From Phaseolus vulgaris (taxonomy: Eukaryota > Streptophyta > Magnoliopsida > Fabales > Fabaceae), in NCBI RefSeq assembly GCF_000499845.2, contig NC_023750.2:11907285-11971284 (forward strand): a stretch of 64,000 bases of DNA, given 5' to 3'. Under the pieces are notes generated by a model, which saw only the letters and a program-made list of their open reading frames with translations, was not told the origin of the DNA and ran no database searches. This document shows positions 1-10,982 of this stretch, piece after piece. Position 1 is the stretch's first letter. The number at the start of each line of letters is the position of its first letter. The position numbers were made by a program, and so were the translations under genes.

Positions 1-293
1 AATTCTTATGTTGTCTCTTTCTATATTTATCTATATCTTATTTTTATATTTTTTAGAATGAATGGTTGGATTCTTAATTATTTAAATTTAGTATATTGGA
101 TTCTCAAATAACATAATAACACTATTATTATCAAATTGCTTAATTTAACACTAGTGTATACACAGTATTAAATATTGTCTATAAAAATGCGGTGATATTT
201 TTTAAATTAAAACAAAAGTATAGACGAGATTCCTCATAAATTGTTGTATATTTCAATTACTAGACTAAAAGACAACAATTTTTTATTGGAACC
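1..293. other. AT-rich flank, no feature seen
   Basis: AT-rich sequence outside the left-most LTR. I find no reading frame, terminal repeat or RNA gene that I can support. It lies immediately beyond the CA end of the T0 LTR, so it is probably the target DNA of that insertion or an older repeat. Confidence 0.5.
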
Positions 294-900
294 TGTTATT
301 GTCGGTTGACCTCGGACAGATTAGGTGGGCAAACTCCTCTTTTGATTTGTCTCTAATTGGTGCTTAAAGGTGTCGCTTCACTGGGACAAATGGAGCTCTA
401 CCTGTTGATCACACTCCGACAATCAAGTCAGTGAGAGCATACAAAATAAATATTCAGTTTCAGTCTTAAGTATTCAGAAACAACATACCTTTATTAGGGG
501 TTTCATGTCCCTTTTATAGATACCCCTTCAACTATTTTTCCAATCATAGGAAGATTTCAACAGGGAGAATATAATCTTAACAAAAAACATATAATCATAA
601 CAGAAAAACACATTGCTTATGTACATCTTTATTTTTAGGTGCTTAACAATAATAAAACATTTTGTTCACATGCACCTTTATTCTCGGGTGCTAACTACTT
701 TATTCTCAACAGTTTTTATTTAATATTTAATATGTGTATATATTATAACCAATTTGAATATTCCTTCTATTTAATTATATTTTTCGAGTTGTCTACCAGC
801 ATCTGGGTCAAGCTCATGGCTCACCCTTTGGGCCCATACTGGCTCAAAAACCGAGCTGACTTAAACGCTTGAACCGAGACAAACTCCTGGTCAATACACA
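294..900 (-). repeat. 3' LTR of minus-strand Tat-type gypsy element T0
   Basis: Read on the minus strand, the LTR starts TGTGTATTGACCAGG directly after a polypurine tract and ends near ...GACAATAACA. It shares two stretches with the plus-strand LTR at 24.06-26.19 kb: the start, and a downstream block with paired 'gagcacccg(a)gaataaaggtgc' type segments and the 'acttgatcg...gagtgtgatcaacaggtagag' region. The length is about 607 bp. Because the PPT and antisense gene lie to its right, this is the 3' LTR of an element running right to left. No partner 5' LTR remains. Confidence 0.8.
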
Positions 901-911
901 AGGCCCCCAAG
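901..911 (-). other. Polypurine tract of T0
   Basis: On the minus strand the sequence CTTGGGGGCCT directly precedes the LTR start TGTGTATTG. A purine-rich tract abutting the 3' LTR is the plus-strand priming site of LTR retrotransposons. T2 has the equivalent CCTGGGGAGCT before 24060. Confidence 0.7.
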
Positions 912-1399
912 CTCAAACCGAGCTTGGCTAGGCGAAGATTCTTTCCACCGATGGCAACTAACGTTACGCCTTCGCAAAGGGTAGGTGAGGCGCGATTATC
1001 GAAACGTCTCCTGATGAGACATCCCACCACACTAAATCTGAGACATCCATGTGGCATCAACAGCCAGGAAGCACTGGCGCTTCATCTCCTTCAAACAATT
1101 AAAACCCATTTCTTCCTCACTTACTCGTTACACAATCTCTCTTTCCTCTTGAACGCTCGTGCTCTCAAAAACCTCTCTTACACAAAAACCTCTTTCGCAC
1201 TTCTTCTCCTCCATCTTCATACAATGTATTTTCCTCCTCCAATCTATATTTCCAAGTATTTATTCATCTTGCCGATTACTTTGCCTGAACTGTGATTTAT
1301 TGTCAATTTGTCTTCTTTGTTTGGCCTGAATTGTGTTTGTATCTTGTTTGGTGTTTATGCTTTTGTTCTATCTTTTTCTGCAATGGACTACGCTTCAAT

Positions 1400-4117
1400 G
1401 TATCCTGTGCCAAGAAAGAGCTTCTAAAAGAGGTTTCTTATTACACCACCCATTTACGTCTTAGAGATTTAAGAGAAAACGGGTGTAGCATGAGTAAAAG
1501 ACACGAAGGTAATGTAAAAACCGTAGAGTGTAGGGAGGGTGAGCCCATCTGTTGTGACGAGTCATCGGACCCTGGTGGTCCATTTTGTTTCTTTTATGTC
1601 ACGTTTTTCAAAAAGGTTCTTTTGCGTCTCCCTTTATCTATTTTTGAAAAAGAGCAACTGAGCTCAATGTTTCCCCTACCCAGCTACACCCTAATAGCTG
1701 GGCATTTATTCGTGTTTTTATCATTTTGTGCTCACAGCTCGAAATCTCCCCGTTTGTTGAAGTTTTTCTCTACTTCAAGGCTAAACACACGAGCATTAAG
1801 TTGTGGCTATCTTTGAACGGTGCCCCTGGAAGAGCTTTGTTCACCCTCTTCCAATCTTCATATAAACTTTAAAGGAAAATTTGTTAAAGTCTAAGCTTCA
1901 ACAGGAGATCAACCCTTCTAGATGGATTTCCCATTTACTGGACCCCCGAGCCTAAATTTCAGAGAGCCCGATGCCTGGAAGATCTGTCGCCAAAAGACCA
2001 AGGAATCTGTGAGTTCCTAACGAGCTTGAAGGTAGTTTTTGACACCTCCTTCTTGTTGACCAAAGAGTACATCCCCGGTGCTTTGAAAGCTTATAATGGT
2101 ACTCCTCGTTTCCTCTCCTTGGTGAAAATAACTCTGGTATTGTTATTAATCATTTACTTGTTTTCTTTGCAGGGAGGATGTTGTCTAACATCATCAAGGC
2201 AGAGCTAGCCGAGATGGCTAAAAAGATGACGACAGTTGCTAACATGCCCAAGGATTCTTTAACTCAGAAAAAGAAAGCTCCAATCATAATCACTCAAGCC
2301 TCGATCGAGCAGGATGAGGAAACCACCTTGGGGCTTGTTTTTAAGAGAAAAGGGAAGGCAACCACTCCCCCCATGATGTGAGTTGATTTTAGGTTGATTC
2401 ATTAGGTGACACTTTTTAGAATTAGGATCGATAATTCTTAAGAAATTAAGGTGAGAAGTCTAAGGAAAATCCCTAGTGGACATTAACTTAACAAGTGTTA
2501 AGTAGATGTAAAAGTTCATTTCTAAAGACCAAAGGAAAAACTCAATTATAGGTGATTATGAATGAAGAACAAAGGTGTTGTAAAATAGAATTGAAAACGC
2601 AATAATTCAAGATAAATTAACTGATTGAAATCAACATACAAAGCAAGTAAACCGATTAGAATTACTAAACAAAGCCAAACAACCGATTGGAATCAAGAAC
2701 ACATGAACAAGACATATTTAGAAATGGAAATGGAATGGAAATGGAATTGAAAGATGAATGATAGGAAAACTTATGTGGTTGAAGCTAGGGAAGAAGGTTC
2801 ACGCCACTTGGATGGTGAATAAGCTCCAAGATAAGTGAGGTTGCCGCCACTTGAGAGCTCCCAAACACTAACAAGATAAGACTATGCTAGGAGAAACAAT
2901 TCTCACTATTCTCACACAAATTGTGTATAGTAACTTTATTCTTCATTCAATGTATTTTTACATGAACCAAGCACCCCTATTTATAGTGTTATAGGTCCAG
3001 TTTTCACCAAATAAATAGGTGGGAAATTCAAATGAAAACTATTTGAAAATGTCGCCTAAAACAAGTCACATGAAAGGTAACTTTGCTACTTCTTCTCATA
3101 AGCCCTAAACTCCTATCCACACCTCCTTTTTATGTTCTATTTAAATCTACTCTAAAGAATTTACAAAAAGAGACATCAATTGATGCTCATCTACTAATGC
3201 TTGTGCCTTGCTCATAGTAGTCTTTTGAGGCATGATGGATGATGAGATTATGGGTTAGGCTTGGGCCTCGAATTGGGCTTTGGCTTAGGCCTAATTTTAA
3301 GAAGACTAATAGGAAGAACTTCAAGTGCTTTGGACCTTGACCATTTCTCCTATTGATGAGATCTTCTTTTGCTTGTTGAGATGACCCTTCAAAGTTGGCA
3401 TCCATGGTCATCTTCTTATGGACTTGGGTCGTATCACCCCACTAAGCACACTCACTCAGATGGTCGAGCCCCGCATCAAGACGTCGCTCACTCAGCTGGC
3501 CATGCTTTGCACCAAGACATAATCGTCATTCAAGAATACGAAGTGAAGAGCTCTAAGAGGAAGAGCTTGTGGGATCCATACTTTGACATCCCCACATGGT
3601 GAAATGGCCTTCCTGTCCAGCGAAGATGAAGATAGGCGCATGGCCCACGATGAAGATCATCTACTTCTTGACACCATGAAGCATTTTGGGCAAGCCTTTG
3701 CCATGGGTTGCTTGGTTGTTGCTAAGAGAACTAGAGAGTCCAAGAGAATGTGGTGCTTCATAAAGAGATAGATCGTCTTCAATCTAAGGTCAAACATTCA
3801 AATGGTTTACAGCAAGAAACTCAACAACTTCGAGCTGAGAAGAATAAAGAGGCAGCACACCAAGCTCAAGAGGAAGCAAGCCTGACCGAGGAAAGGAATA
3901 AACTCTTGGCCAAAGTTGAGAAGTTGGGAAGGGAACTGACCTGCAAAGATGATGTCCTTGCCAAGGCATCAAAATCCTTAAAGCAAGACGTTGCTCAATC
4001 CTACCTTGTAGGATTCGAGGCAACTCTTAAACAAGCATTAACGCTCCATCCCGATCTAGACTTCTCGGATCTCGACCCGGGTAAAACCATGGTCGATGGC
4101 CAACTAAGGGATGATTA
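1400..4117 (+). pseudogene. Antisense accessory gene of T0 (decayed, spliced type)
   Basis: This frame runs opposite to the host element. It matches the antisense gene of T1 in order and content. Near 1555-1660 it reads CCDESSDPGG.FCFFY, against VCVDDRSNRGKPFFFFY in T1. Near 1680-1850 there is a frame-shifted stretch QLHPNSWAFIRVF. Near 1921-2097 it reads DGFPIYW and LKVVFDTSF, against DGFPLYW and LKVVFHTPT. A GT-AG intron (2099-2172, 74 nt) follows ..KAYN with one base of the next codon before it, the same position and phase as in T1. Exon 2 (from 2173) continues through the G1 insertion in frame. A coiled-coil, Gln/Glu-rich tail ends at a stop at 4116-4118. Several frameshifts make it a pseudogene. 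Function is unknown; genes antisense to pol are known in some Tat relatives such as Grande. Confidence 0.65.
2374..3436 (-). mobile_element. Gypsy solo LTR G1
   Basis: A 1063-bp element on the minus strand starts TGATACGACC and ends ..CTCACATCA. It is flanked by a perfect 5-bp TSD cccca (2369-2373 and 3437-3441). It is related to G2 (24.08-25.11 kb) and G3 (45.56-46.55 kb): shared 'tcaagtggcggc' block, shared 'aatagga/gagaaatggacaaggkccaaagca' block (with G3), and a TATA-like 'ctataaatag' region. Removing the element plus one TSD copy (1068 bp, a multiple of 3) restores a continuous frame in the T0 antisense gene, so insertion postdates that gene. Its interior also contains two 'accgatt' (aatcggt) motifs near 2650-2690. 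Confidence 0.88.
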
Positions 4118-4118
4118 A

Positions 4119-4799
4119 CTTAAATTTATATGGTCTGTAATATGTTAAATTCTCTTAATAGTTTAACAATTTGAACACTTCATGTTTAACAACACTTTTG
4201 CTCTTTCTTATGTGTAGTGATTTTGAGACCTTAACTCATTCTCTTTATTTTAACACAAATCATATAACAGGCTTCAGTTAGCTTAGGTATGAAAATAAAA
4301 ACTTACTTGACTTATTGCAAATGCCTTTACACAACTACTATCAATACACACGCGAATACTTTATCACTTATACTAATTCTCTCTACATCCTGAGCATGAA
4401 GTAATAAGTATAACTAAAATCTGACTTAGGCGAAGCCAAGCATGAAAAAATCATGGAATTCCCACTTAACAGAGAACTAACCTTTTGATGAACCATAAAC
4501 CCATAGCTAACATGAGCCTATACTCAATATCAACTTGTATAGCTTTGTTTCACAAACTTGGCCAAAGGCTAGCTATCACGACTTCTTTGAGCCTTACTTC
4601 GCAGAGCGACTACTCAGATAATCGTACTTGCTCCTAACTCGATCGTCTCGGACCCCGATGGCTCAGAAAAGCGACAAAGAGAAAGAAAAAGGTGGCTTCA
4701 AGGCCATAGTCCTAGTACCAATAGGGAGTAACCTAACTCGTGAAGTACCCACGCCACCACTGGGAAACCCTGGGACAGATACGACCCATGAGGGGGCCA
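4119..4799. other. T0 3' internal remnant and T0/T1 boundary
   Basis: No gene is seen. 4119-4660 belongs to T0 and resembles 23.55-23.85 kb inverted. 4660-4799 is GC-richer and has no match in the T1 3' LTR. It may be the true 5' portion of the T1 LTR in a variant form or a separate fragment, so the 5' limit of T1 cannot be fixed. Confidence 0.5.
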
Positions 4800-5535
4800 C
4801 GCCCAGGGGAGAACCACGTGCATGGTACGAGAGAAAGGTAGATACACTCCCAAGGTGAGTGACTAGAAGTTGGGAGCGCATGAGTTGGCACCTAGGAAGT
4901 CACCCCCCTTGTGCCAAATGCACTTCGAGAAATGAGGGTTTGCACGATGGATTAACCCTAAGATGGGTTACGGCGTTGTAGGGCCCTCCACGAAGAGTTG
5001 CGACCAAGTCAGAAGAACACGTGGCAATAAGCACTGAAAACATCAAGGCTTTCCTAAAAGTTCGCTAAGGTACGCGTTAATTCAGTTAAGATTCGAACGT
5101 TCCAAGGAATATTTTTATACGCTTTTAATGCGCTTTAACACGTTTTGAATGCAAGAGGTGTATAAAAAGGGACCTGGGGACGTTTGAAAGGGATCCGAGT
5201 TTTGACCTAATTCTCGCAGCATTACACAGAGTACAAACCCTAGTTGTTTTCGCTGCGCACCCACTGTGTGCACAAGACGATTAGGGCAACACAGTTTCAG
5301 TCATTCAGTTATTTTTCGACCACCTTCAGAGCATCCCTTCACGGTGTTCCGATACGGGGGTGCGTCACCTTTGAAGTTTCTCACTAGCTGACTTGATCGT
5401 CGGAGTGCAAACGGTCGCGAGGGCACCCCTTTGTGCACTTCTTTTCAGGTATTCACAGACGGAGCAGAACGAAGGTGCCCCAGCTTGTGGGGACGAGCCT
5501 CACACAAGGACAACCCAGGTCAACCGACGGGAACA
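4800..5535 (+). repeat. 5' LTR of T1 (5' limit uncertain)
   Basis: It aligns to 22.85-23.42 kb from 'caggggagaaccacgtgcatgg' onward: same TATA-like 'gtataaaaagg' region (about 5160), same 'gacttgatcgtcggagtgcaaacg' block, ending ..GACGGGAACA. It holds about 120 bp (about 4869-4987) absent from the 3' LTR, and about 34 bp near 5475-5510 also absent there. The 3' LTR start TGTGTACCG has no counterpart upstream, so the left end is not defined. Confidence 0.75.
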
Positions 5536-5537
5536 TT

Positions 5538-5555
5538 TGGCGCCCACCGTGGGGC
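5538..5555 (+). other. Primer-binding site of T1
   Basis: TGGCGCCCACCGTGGGGC lies two bases after the LTR end CA, the expected place for a tRNA primer-binding site. The TGG start pairs with the CCA tail of a tRNA. The exact tRNA was not determined. Confidence 0.7.
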
Positions 5556-5646
5556 CGATATAAAACATCGGTCCCACTACACAAGTTTTTCAGTTCCAGT
5601 TCTCAAAACCCAGATAAGTTAAGAAGGTTTCCAGAAAGCCACGAAC

Positions 5647-7658
5647 ATGAGACCTGCACGCGCTAGGAGTGAAGAGATGACCATGCAACAACTCATGGGC
5701 ATGATGCAAGGGCTGTAGGAAGCAATGGCAACATCAAAAGCGGAGCAAGAGCGCATGCAGGCGGATCTCACAGCATCTCAACGATGAGCTCCACCGCGCC
5801 AACGAGGAGTTACGCCGTGGATGGCGCGACGCAGATGAACCTGAGACTGCCACCCCACCTAGAGAATTCTCAACACCATTCTCACAGGCAATACTAGAGA
5901 CAGCAATCCCCAACACATTCACAGGGCCCAAAGTGACCTTCACAGGGATGGAGGATCCTGAGGCGCACCTCACTGCGTTCCATACCCAGATGATGCTGGT
6001 AGGCGGTTCTGATGCTGTAAGATGCAAGCTCTTTATGAGCACTTTGACTGGGATGGCCATGGATTGGTTCATCAGCCTCCCAGAGGGTCATATCACGTCT
6101 TTTGCACAACTTTTGCAACTATTCCGAGAGTAGTATTTAGCCAACAGGGCCCCAGCCCCAGTCTCATACGACCTATTCGACGTGAAGCAGTATCAAGGGG
6201 AGACCCTGAAAGAGTACATAAGCCGCTTTGGGGCGCAGGTGGTGAAGGTGGGTACCACAGACGAACCCATGATCGTGTACGCTGTTAGAAAAGATGGCTT
6301 TAAACTAGAGGGGGGGTGAATTGTTTAAAGGGGTTTTCGCAAACTTTTCAAAACTAGAATGAATTTATTTCAAAAACCAATTGATTCAACAATTCAGTTA
6401 GCCAAAACAGCAAGCAAAAGCTGTAATACCAGAAAAAACAATCGGTTGTTTCGTATAAACAATCGGTTGTTTATACCAGCAAACAACAAATAAACTGAAT
6501 TTAAAGAGTTAGAGATAGAGAGATTGTACACAGTTGTTTATACTGATTCACTCCAAACTAGAGCTACATCCAGTCTTCTCAGAAACCTTGAGGATATCCC
6601 CTAAGCAACCACCACTTGATCACTTACACCACAACTAAGAGAATGACCTTGAACACATCAAGAAACACACTCTTCTTGGCCAACACTAAGATTGCTGATC
6701 TTGAACACCTCAAGAACACACAACCAATCTCAGCAAACACAGAAACGAATTGTTCAACAGATTACAAAGATTACACTTGTTACAGAAGAATATCTGAAAT
6801 CAATACAAGTAGAGTCCTATTCCAGCACCTTGATCAATCACAAAAACTCTTAAGCAATCTCAGCACTTTGAAAAACTCTTAGAAAAACTTTGTCAAAAGA
6901 TTCTTAATTCTTAAAACAGTTTTTCTTAATATATTCAAAGATGTAGTTTGTTATCAAATCTTAAAGCATTTAAAGCTCAGTCAAAGAAAACAGTTTTTCT
7001 GTTATGGTCCCAAAACAAACAATCGGTTGTTTCCTCGAATCAATCGGTTGTTTTGATACTTAACAGTTTCAACCATTCAAAAATAGTTTTCAATCTTTCT
7101 CAAAACACCTAAGTATAAACAATCGGTTGTTTCGACAAAACAATCGGTTGTTTCAACTTAGTTTGAAAAACATTTTTTTTTTCATAAAGATTGAGATGCT
7201 AATTGCTTGATATTTAATACAAGGGTGGATTACAACATATAAACTACCCCAGAACAAAGCTTAAACCAGCACAGCAACATCAAGCAAAGCAGAGGCTTCA
7301 ACATCCTTCAAAGGATTTGGATTCTTCAAAACATTGAACATCACAAGGTTCAACATACGCATTCGGGAAGGGGATGTGTCCTGGATCTTTCAGCAAGTCA
7401 CTCAATCGCAGCCGCCCCAAAACTTTTGCTGAAGTAAGGCGTCGGGCGGTAGAACACATTGCCTCTGAGGGAGAGCCATACGAGAAGTGCACGACTACTG
7501 CGCCCACACGCCCGAGAGCGCAGATACGCGCACAACCTGCTAGAGTCCACGAAGCCACTACAGAAAAAAGAATCAAGATAGAAGGCGCACCTACGAGACA
7601 AGGACAACCCAACCTAGGGGTCGATCAGAAGGAAGGAAAGAAGGCAATAGACCTCTAA
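5647..7658 (+). pseudogene. T1 gag (capsid/nucleocapsid), broken
   Basis: The first ATG after the PBS is at 5647. A Met/Gln/Glu-rich N-terminus is followed by a Retrotrans_gag-type region at about 5930-6280 (EDPEAHLTAFHTQM, FMSTLTGMAMDWF, QYQGETLKEYISRF). The frame is cut at codon ..MIVYA by a copia solo LTR and resumes at 7361 with FGKGMCPGSF. Removing 1078 bp (LTR plus TSD) rejoins the two parts in frame. Lesions: TAG at 5716, a frameshift near 5780, TAG at 6131 and a frameshift near 7620-7640. No CCHC knuckle was recognised, but a WCEFHEAFRHHINNC-like Cys/His stretch occurs just downstream (about 7770). Confidence 0.8.
6283..7355 (-). mobile_element. Copia (SIRE-like) solo LTR in T1 gag
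   Basis: A 1073-bp solo LTR has a perfect TSD tacgc (6278-6282, 7356-7360). Read on the minus strand it starts TGTTGAACC and ends ..TTTCTAACA. It is nearly collinear with the longer S1 LTR (18726-19876). It carries paired CAATCGGTTG motifs (about 6440-6470, 7018-7050, 7119-7157) and the G-run near the end (C-run on the element strand). The short reading frames inside it are LTR sequence, not genes. Its insertion site lies between adjacent gag codons, so it is younger than T1. Confidence 0.95.
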
Positions 7659-7660
7659 GG

Positions 7661-8310
7661 TACAAATTTGTGGTGGAACTTAAAGACCTCATCGTTGTCC
7701 CCAACATTGCTGACAGGTTGAGGCCACCGGTGAAGTCCGACAAAATACTGGGACCTCACAAGGAATCATGGTGCGAATTTCACGAAGCATTCAGACACCA
7801 TATTAACAACTGCTTAGCGCTGGGCTATCAGTTGGATGAGCTTGTGAAGAATGGTTTCTTGAAAGATTATCTCGCTGGTTCCACTGCGACCACAGTCACG
7901 GCGACACCCGAGGAAGGTCAAGCGCATGAAATCCCAACTCACGGAGAAGTGCACACCATCTCTGGCGGCTTTTCCGGAGGGGGACCCGTTGCCTCTCAAC
8001 GTAAGAAGTATGTGAGGTCAGTAAGTTCAGTTGCAGAGGAATTTCCAGACGACTCGTGGGAGTCAGACTTCGTTTTCACAAGGGCTGACCTGCGAGATGT
8101 CATCCCACACGATAATGACCCAGTGGTCATTTCAGTAGTCACAGCGGGAAGGAAGGTATATGGGGTTCTTGTCGACCAAGGCAGTTCTGCAGACGTCATG
8201 TTTTGGTCGACCTTTAACAAGCTACAATTGTCCCCTGACCTGTTGAGACCCTATACTGGATGCTTGTATGGGTTCACAGATAACCAGGGGAGGTACGCGA
8301 CTACCTGGAA
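7661..8310 (+). pseudogene. T1 aspartic protease region
   Basis: This is the gag/pol junction and protease domain, which would process the polyprotein. The frame beginning near 7670 reads VELKDLIVVPNIADRL and a His/Cys-containing stretch (WCEFHEAFRHHINNC). The protease core is at about 8125-8220: VISVVTAGRKVYGVLVDQGS, then SADVMFWSTF, with the active-site aspartate in the V-D-Q-G-S-S motif that Tat/Athila-type proteases use in place of D-T/S-G. A frameshift near 8290 moves the reading frame into the next segment. Domain identity is established family knowledge; inactivity follows from the frame break. Confidence 0.75.
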
Positions 8311-9977
8311 TTGAGGACGACGTGCACTGATGGAGCGGCGTCCCGTACCGAGAGCATTCGGTACTTGGTGGTTAACGCCAACTCAGCCTATAACATCTTG
8401 TTAGGCAGACCCGCCTTGAACAGATTAAGGGCGGTGTCTTCCACGTGCCACATGAAGATGAAGCTACCAGATCTTAGTGGCAAGGTGATCGCGATGAAGT
8501 CAGATCAAGAAGAGGCCCGTAAGTGCTATGAAAATAGCCTAAATACAAAGAAGGGCGTGGTCATGGTGATCGAGCGACCACTCGTTTCAAATTCGCAAAT
8601 GAAGTTAGAACCGTTGGAAGAGGCGACGCCCGCGAAGTCCACACTGGTCGAAGCTACCCTGGGGGCGACGCCTATAGAAGATGCACATGCAGAAGGGAGA
8701 AACGACGATGCCTCGCCGATTGAAGGAGAACACGGAGAGGCCTCGCCCGCAGAACAAGAGCCAGAGGAGGCAATGCCCGATGCATTCGTTGGGGCGACGC
8801 CTATTGAAGAGGACTCCACGAATGAGTCTCTTGCAGGAAATGTGAAGAATGGGCGACCCCAACCAGAAGATAACATAGTAGAAAGGCAGATAGGGGGTAA
8901 GGTGTTCAAATTAGGACGCTTGCTGAGCCAAGGAGAACAAGAAGAGGTAGCCGCAGTAATCTCGCGCCACCTCGATGCTTTCACATGGACTGCGGTGGAC
9001 ATGCCAGGTATCGACCTGAATTTTTTGTGCCACCATCTTACCATGGACGCTAAGGTTCGCCCTGTGAGAGAAAGAAGGAAGAAGTTCAACGAAGAGCGAT
9101 GCCTCGTCGTGAAGGAAGAAACACAGAAGCTGCTCAGTGCTGGACACATCAGGGAGATACAATACCCTGAGTGGTTAGCCAATGTAGTTCTAGTAAAGAA
9201 GGCAAATGGGAAGTGGAGGATGTGTGTTGAATTCACAAATCTGAACAAGGCATGCCCCAAAGATTCATATCCACTGCCCAACATCGACGCATTAGTGGAT
9301 ACGCCTCGGGTTGCAAGATGCTGAGTTTCTTGGATGAATTCTCAGGTTACAATCAGATCAAGATGCATCCCAGGGACGAGAACAAAACGGCATTCATGAC
9401 AGAAACGTGCAGTTATTGCTACAAGGTGATGCCGTGTGGGCTGAAGAACGCAGGCGCCACCTACCAGAGGATGATGGACAAGGTCCTTGCACCCATGCTG
9501 GGAAGAAACGTGCAGGCCTACGTAGATGACATGGTCGTGACTTCACAAGAGAGAGGGAAGCACGTAGCTGATTTGGAAGAGCTGTTTGCTACCATATCAA
9601 AGTATCGCCTCAAGTTAAACCCAGAAAAGTGTGTCTTTGGCGTGGAAACCGGGAAGGTCTTGGGATTCATGCTCACTGAAAGGGGAATAAAGGCGAACCC
9701 TGATAAGTGTGTAGCTATTATAGCCATGAGGAGCCCTGCATCAGTTAAAGAAGTTCAGCAATTGACTGGGAGGATGGCAGCTTTGTCTAGGTTTGTGTCT
9801 GCTGGGGGAGAAAAAGGCCACCCTTACTTCCAATGCCTCAAGAGGAATAGCCGTTTTGCATGGACAAATGAGTGTGAAGCGGCGTTTCTCAAGTTGAAGC
9901 AGTACTTGGTGACGCCACCTGTGCTTTGCAAGCCACAAGTAGGTGTCCCACTCCGCTTATACTTTGCGGTAACTTAG
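8311..9977 (+). pseudogene. T1 acidic linker and reverse transcriptase
   Basis: The protease tail (SIRYLVVNANSAYNILLGRP) is followed by an acidic linker (about 8600-8870) built from degenerate EATP/GATPIE/EASP units. RT begins near 9020. RT motifs: ANVVLVKKANGKWRMC (about 9180), NKACPKDSYPLPNID (about 9245), FLDEFSGYNQIKMHP (about 9330), GLKNAGATYQRMMDKVL and the catalytic YVDD (about 9520). A frameshift near 9300 splits RT between two frames. TAG at 9975 ends the segment. The YVDD motif is intact; a Cys replaces the usual Phe in the MPFGLKN-type motif. The linker DNA repeats the motif GGCGACGCC. Confidence 0.85.
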
Positions 9978-10982
9978 TGGGCCATTAGCTCTGTGCTGGT
10001 CCAGGAACAAGACCAAGTGCAGAAGCCCATTTACTTCGTGAGCAAGGCCTTGCAAGGCCCAGAATTGAGGTACCAGTCACTAGAGAAGGCGACGCTCGCG
10101 GTAGTATTCTCAGCACGAAGGCTCCGCCACTATTTCCACAGCTTCACGGTGGTGGTAATGACAAACCTCCCTATCCAAAAGGTGCTTCAAAAGCCAGATG
10201 TAGCAGGGAGGATGGTTCGCTGGGCGGTAGAGCTATCAGAATTCGATATCCAATATGAACCCAGGGGGTCCATCAAAGGGCAAGTCTATGCTGACTTCGT
10301 GGCAGAACTTTCACCAGGAGGAGACCCTCAAGAGGTGGTGTTAGGATCATAGTGGATGCTCTCAGTGGATGGATCTTCCAACCAGCAAGGGAGTGGCGCT
10401 GGAATAATCTTAGAGGGGCCTAATGGAGTGCTAATCGAGCAAGCCTTACGCTTCGCCTTCAAAGCAAGCAACAACCAGGCGGAGTACGAGGCGTTGATTG
10501 CTGGGATGCTGTTGGCTAAAGAAATGGGTGCTCAGAGCCTCTTGGCAAAGAGTGACTCACAGTTGGTCACAGGACAAGTAACAGGGGAGTACCAGGCGAA
10601 GGATCCATAGATGGCTGCGTACTTGAGATACGTCGAGGTGTTTAAGAGAGCCTTCGCTGCGTTTGAGCTGGTGCATGTCCCCAGGGAGCAAAATGCCAGA
10701 GCTAACCTGCTCGCCAAGCTGGCCAGCTCAGGCAAGTGGGGAAGGCAGAGGACTGTAATCCAAGAGACCCTCAAAATGCCGCGAAAGTTTGTTGCAGTCA
10801 ATAGGGTGGACGTTCTTCACGTTAGTACAACAAGAGGAAAACCAAGGAGTCATCGCTCTTTGAGTCAAGATACGGCGAGGGCACCCTGCATCAATACTTA
10901 TGTGACCTCGCCAGAAGAAGAAAAAAGTGTACAGGTGTGTGCTTTAGAGGAAGGAGACACATGGATGACCCCTTACAAGTGA
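9978..10982 (+). pseudogene. T1 dual RNase H (gypsy type plus archaeal type)
   Basis: It continues in the RT frame. The first, gypsy-type RNase H (about 9840-10310) shows QKPIYFVSKALQGPE and TLAVVFSARRLRHYFHSF. After TAG at 10350 a second RNase H begins: LSVDGSSNQQGSGAGIILEG (catalytic Asp in SVDGS), NNQAEYEALIAGM (catalytic Glu) and LLAKSDSQLV (catalytic Asp in SDS). TAG at 10608 and a divergent tail to TGA at 10980 follow. An extra archaeal-type RNase H downstream of a degenerate gypsy one is characteristic of Tat elements. All stops fall in one otherwise continuous frame, so the break-up is by point mutation rather than rearrangement. Confidence 0.85.

Larger units (their letters stand above)
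294..4660 (-). mobile_element. Truncated Tat-type gypsy element T0 (3' part)
   Basis: This is the 3' end of a gypsy element on the minus strand: LTR (294-900), PPT, an antisense gene on the plus strand (about 1.4-4.1 kb) and a 3' internal non-coding stretch (4119-4660). No gag or pol survives. The stretch 4370-4650, reverse complemented, resembles 23.55-23.85 kb (for example both read '..aagtttgtga.a.a...ta.tcaagttga..gtg..taggct'), so T0 and T2 are the same family in opposite orientation. T0 ends where T1 begins, between about 4660 and 4800. The gypsy solo LTR G1 is nested in the antisense gene. Confidence 0.75.

Noticed and set aside
8526..9284. 252-codon open frame on the minus strand across the T1 pol linker and RT.
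   Set aside because: Shadow of the RT coding strand. The opposite frame carries conserved RT motifs; this one does not match anything.
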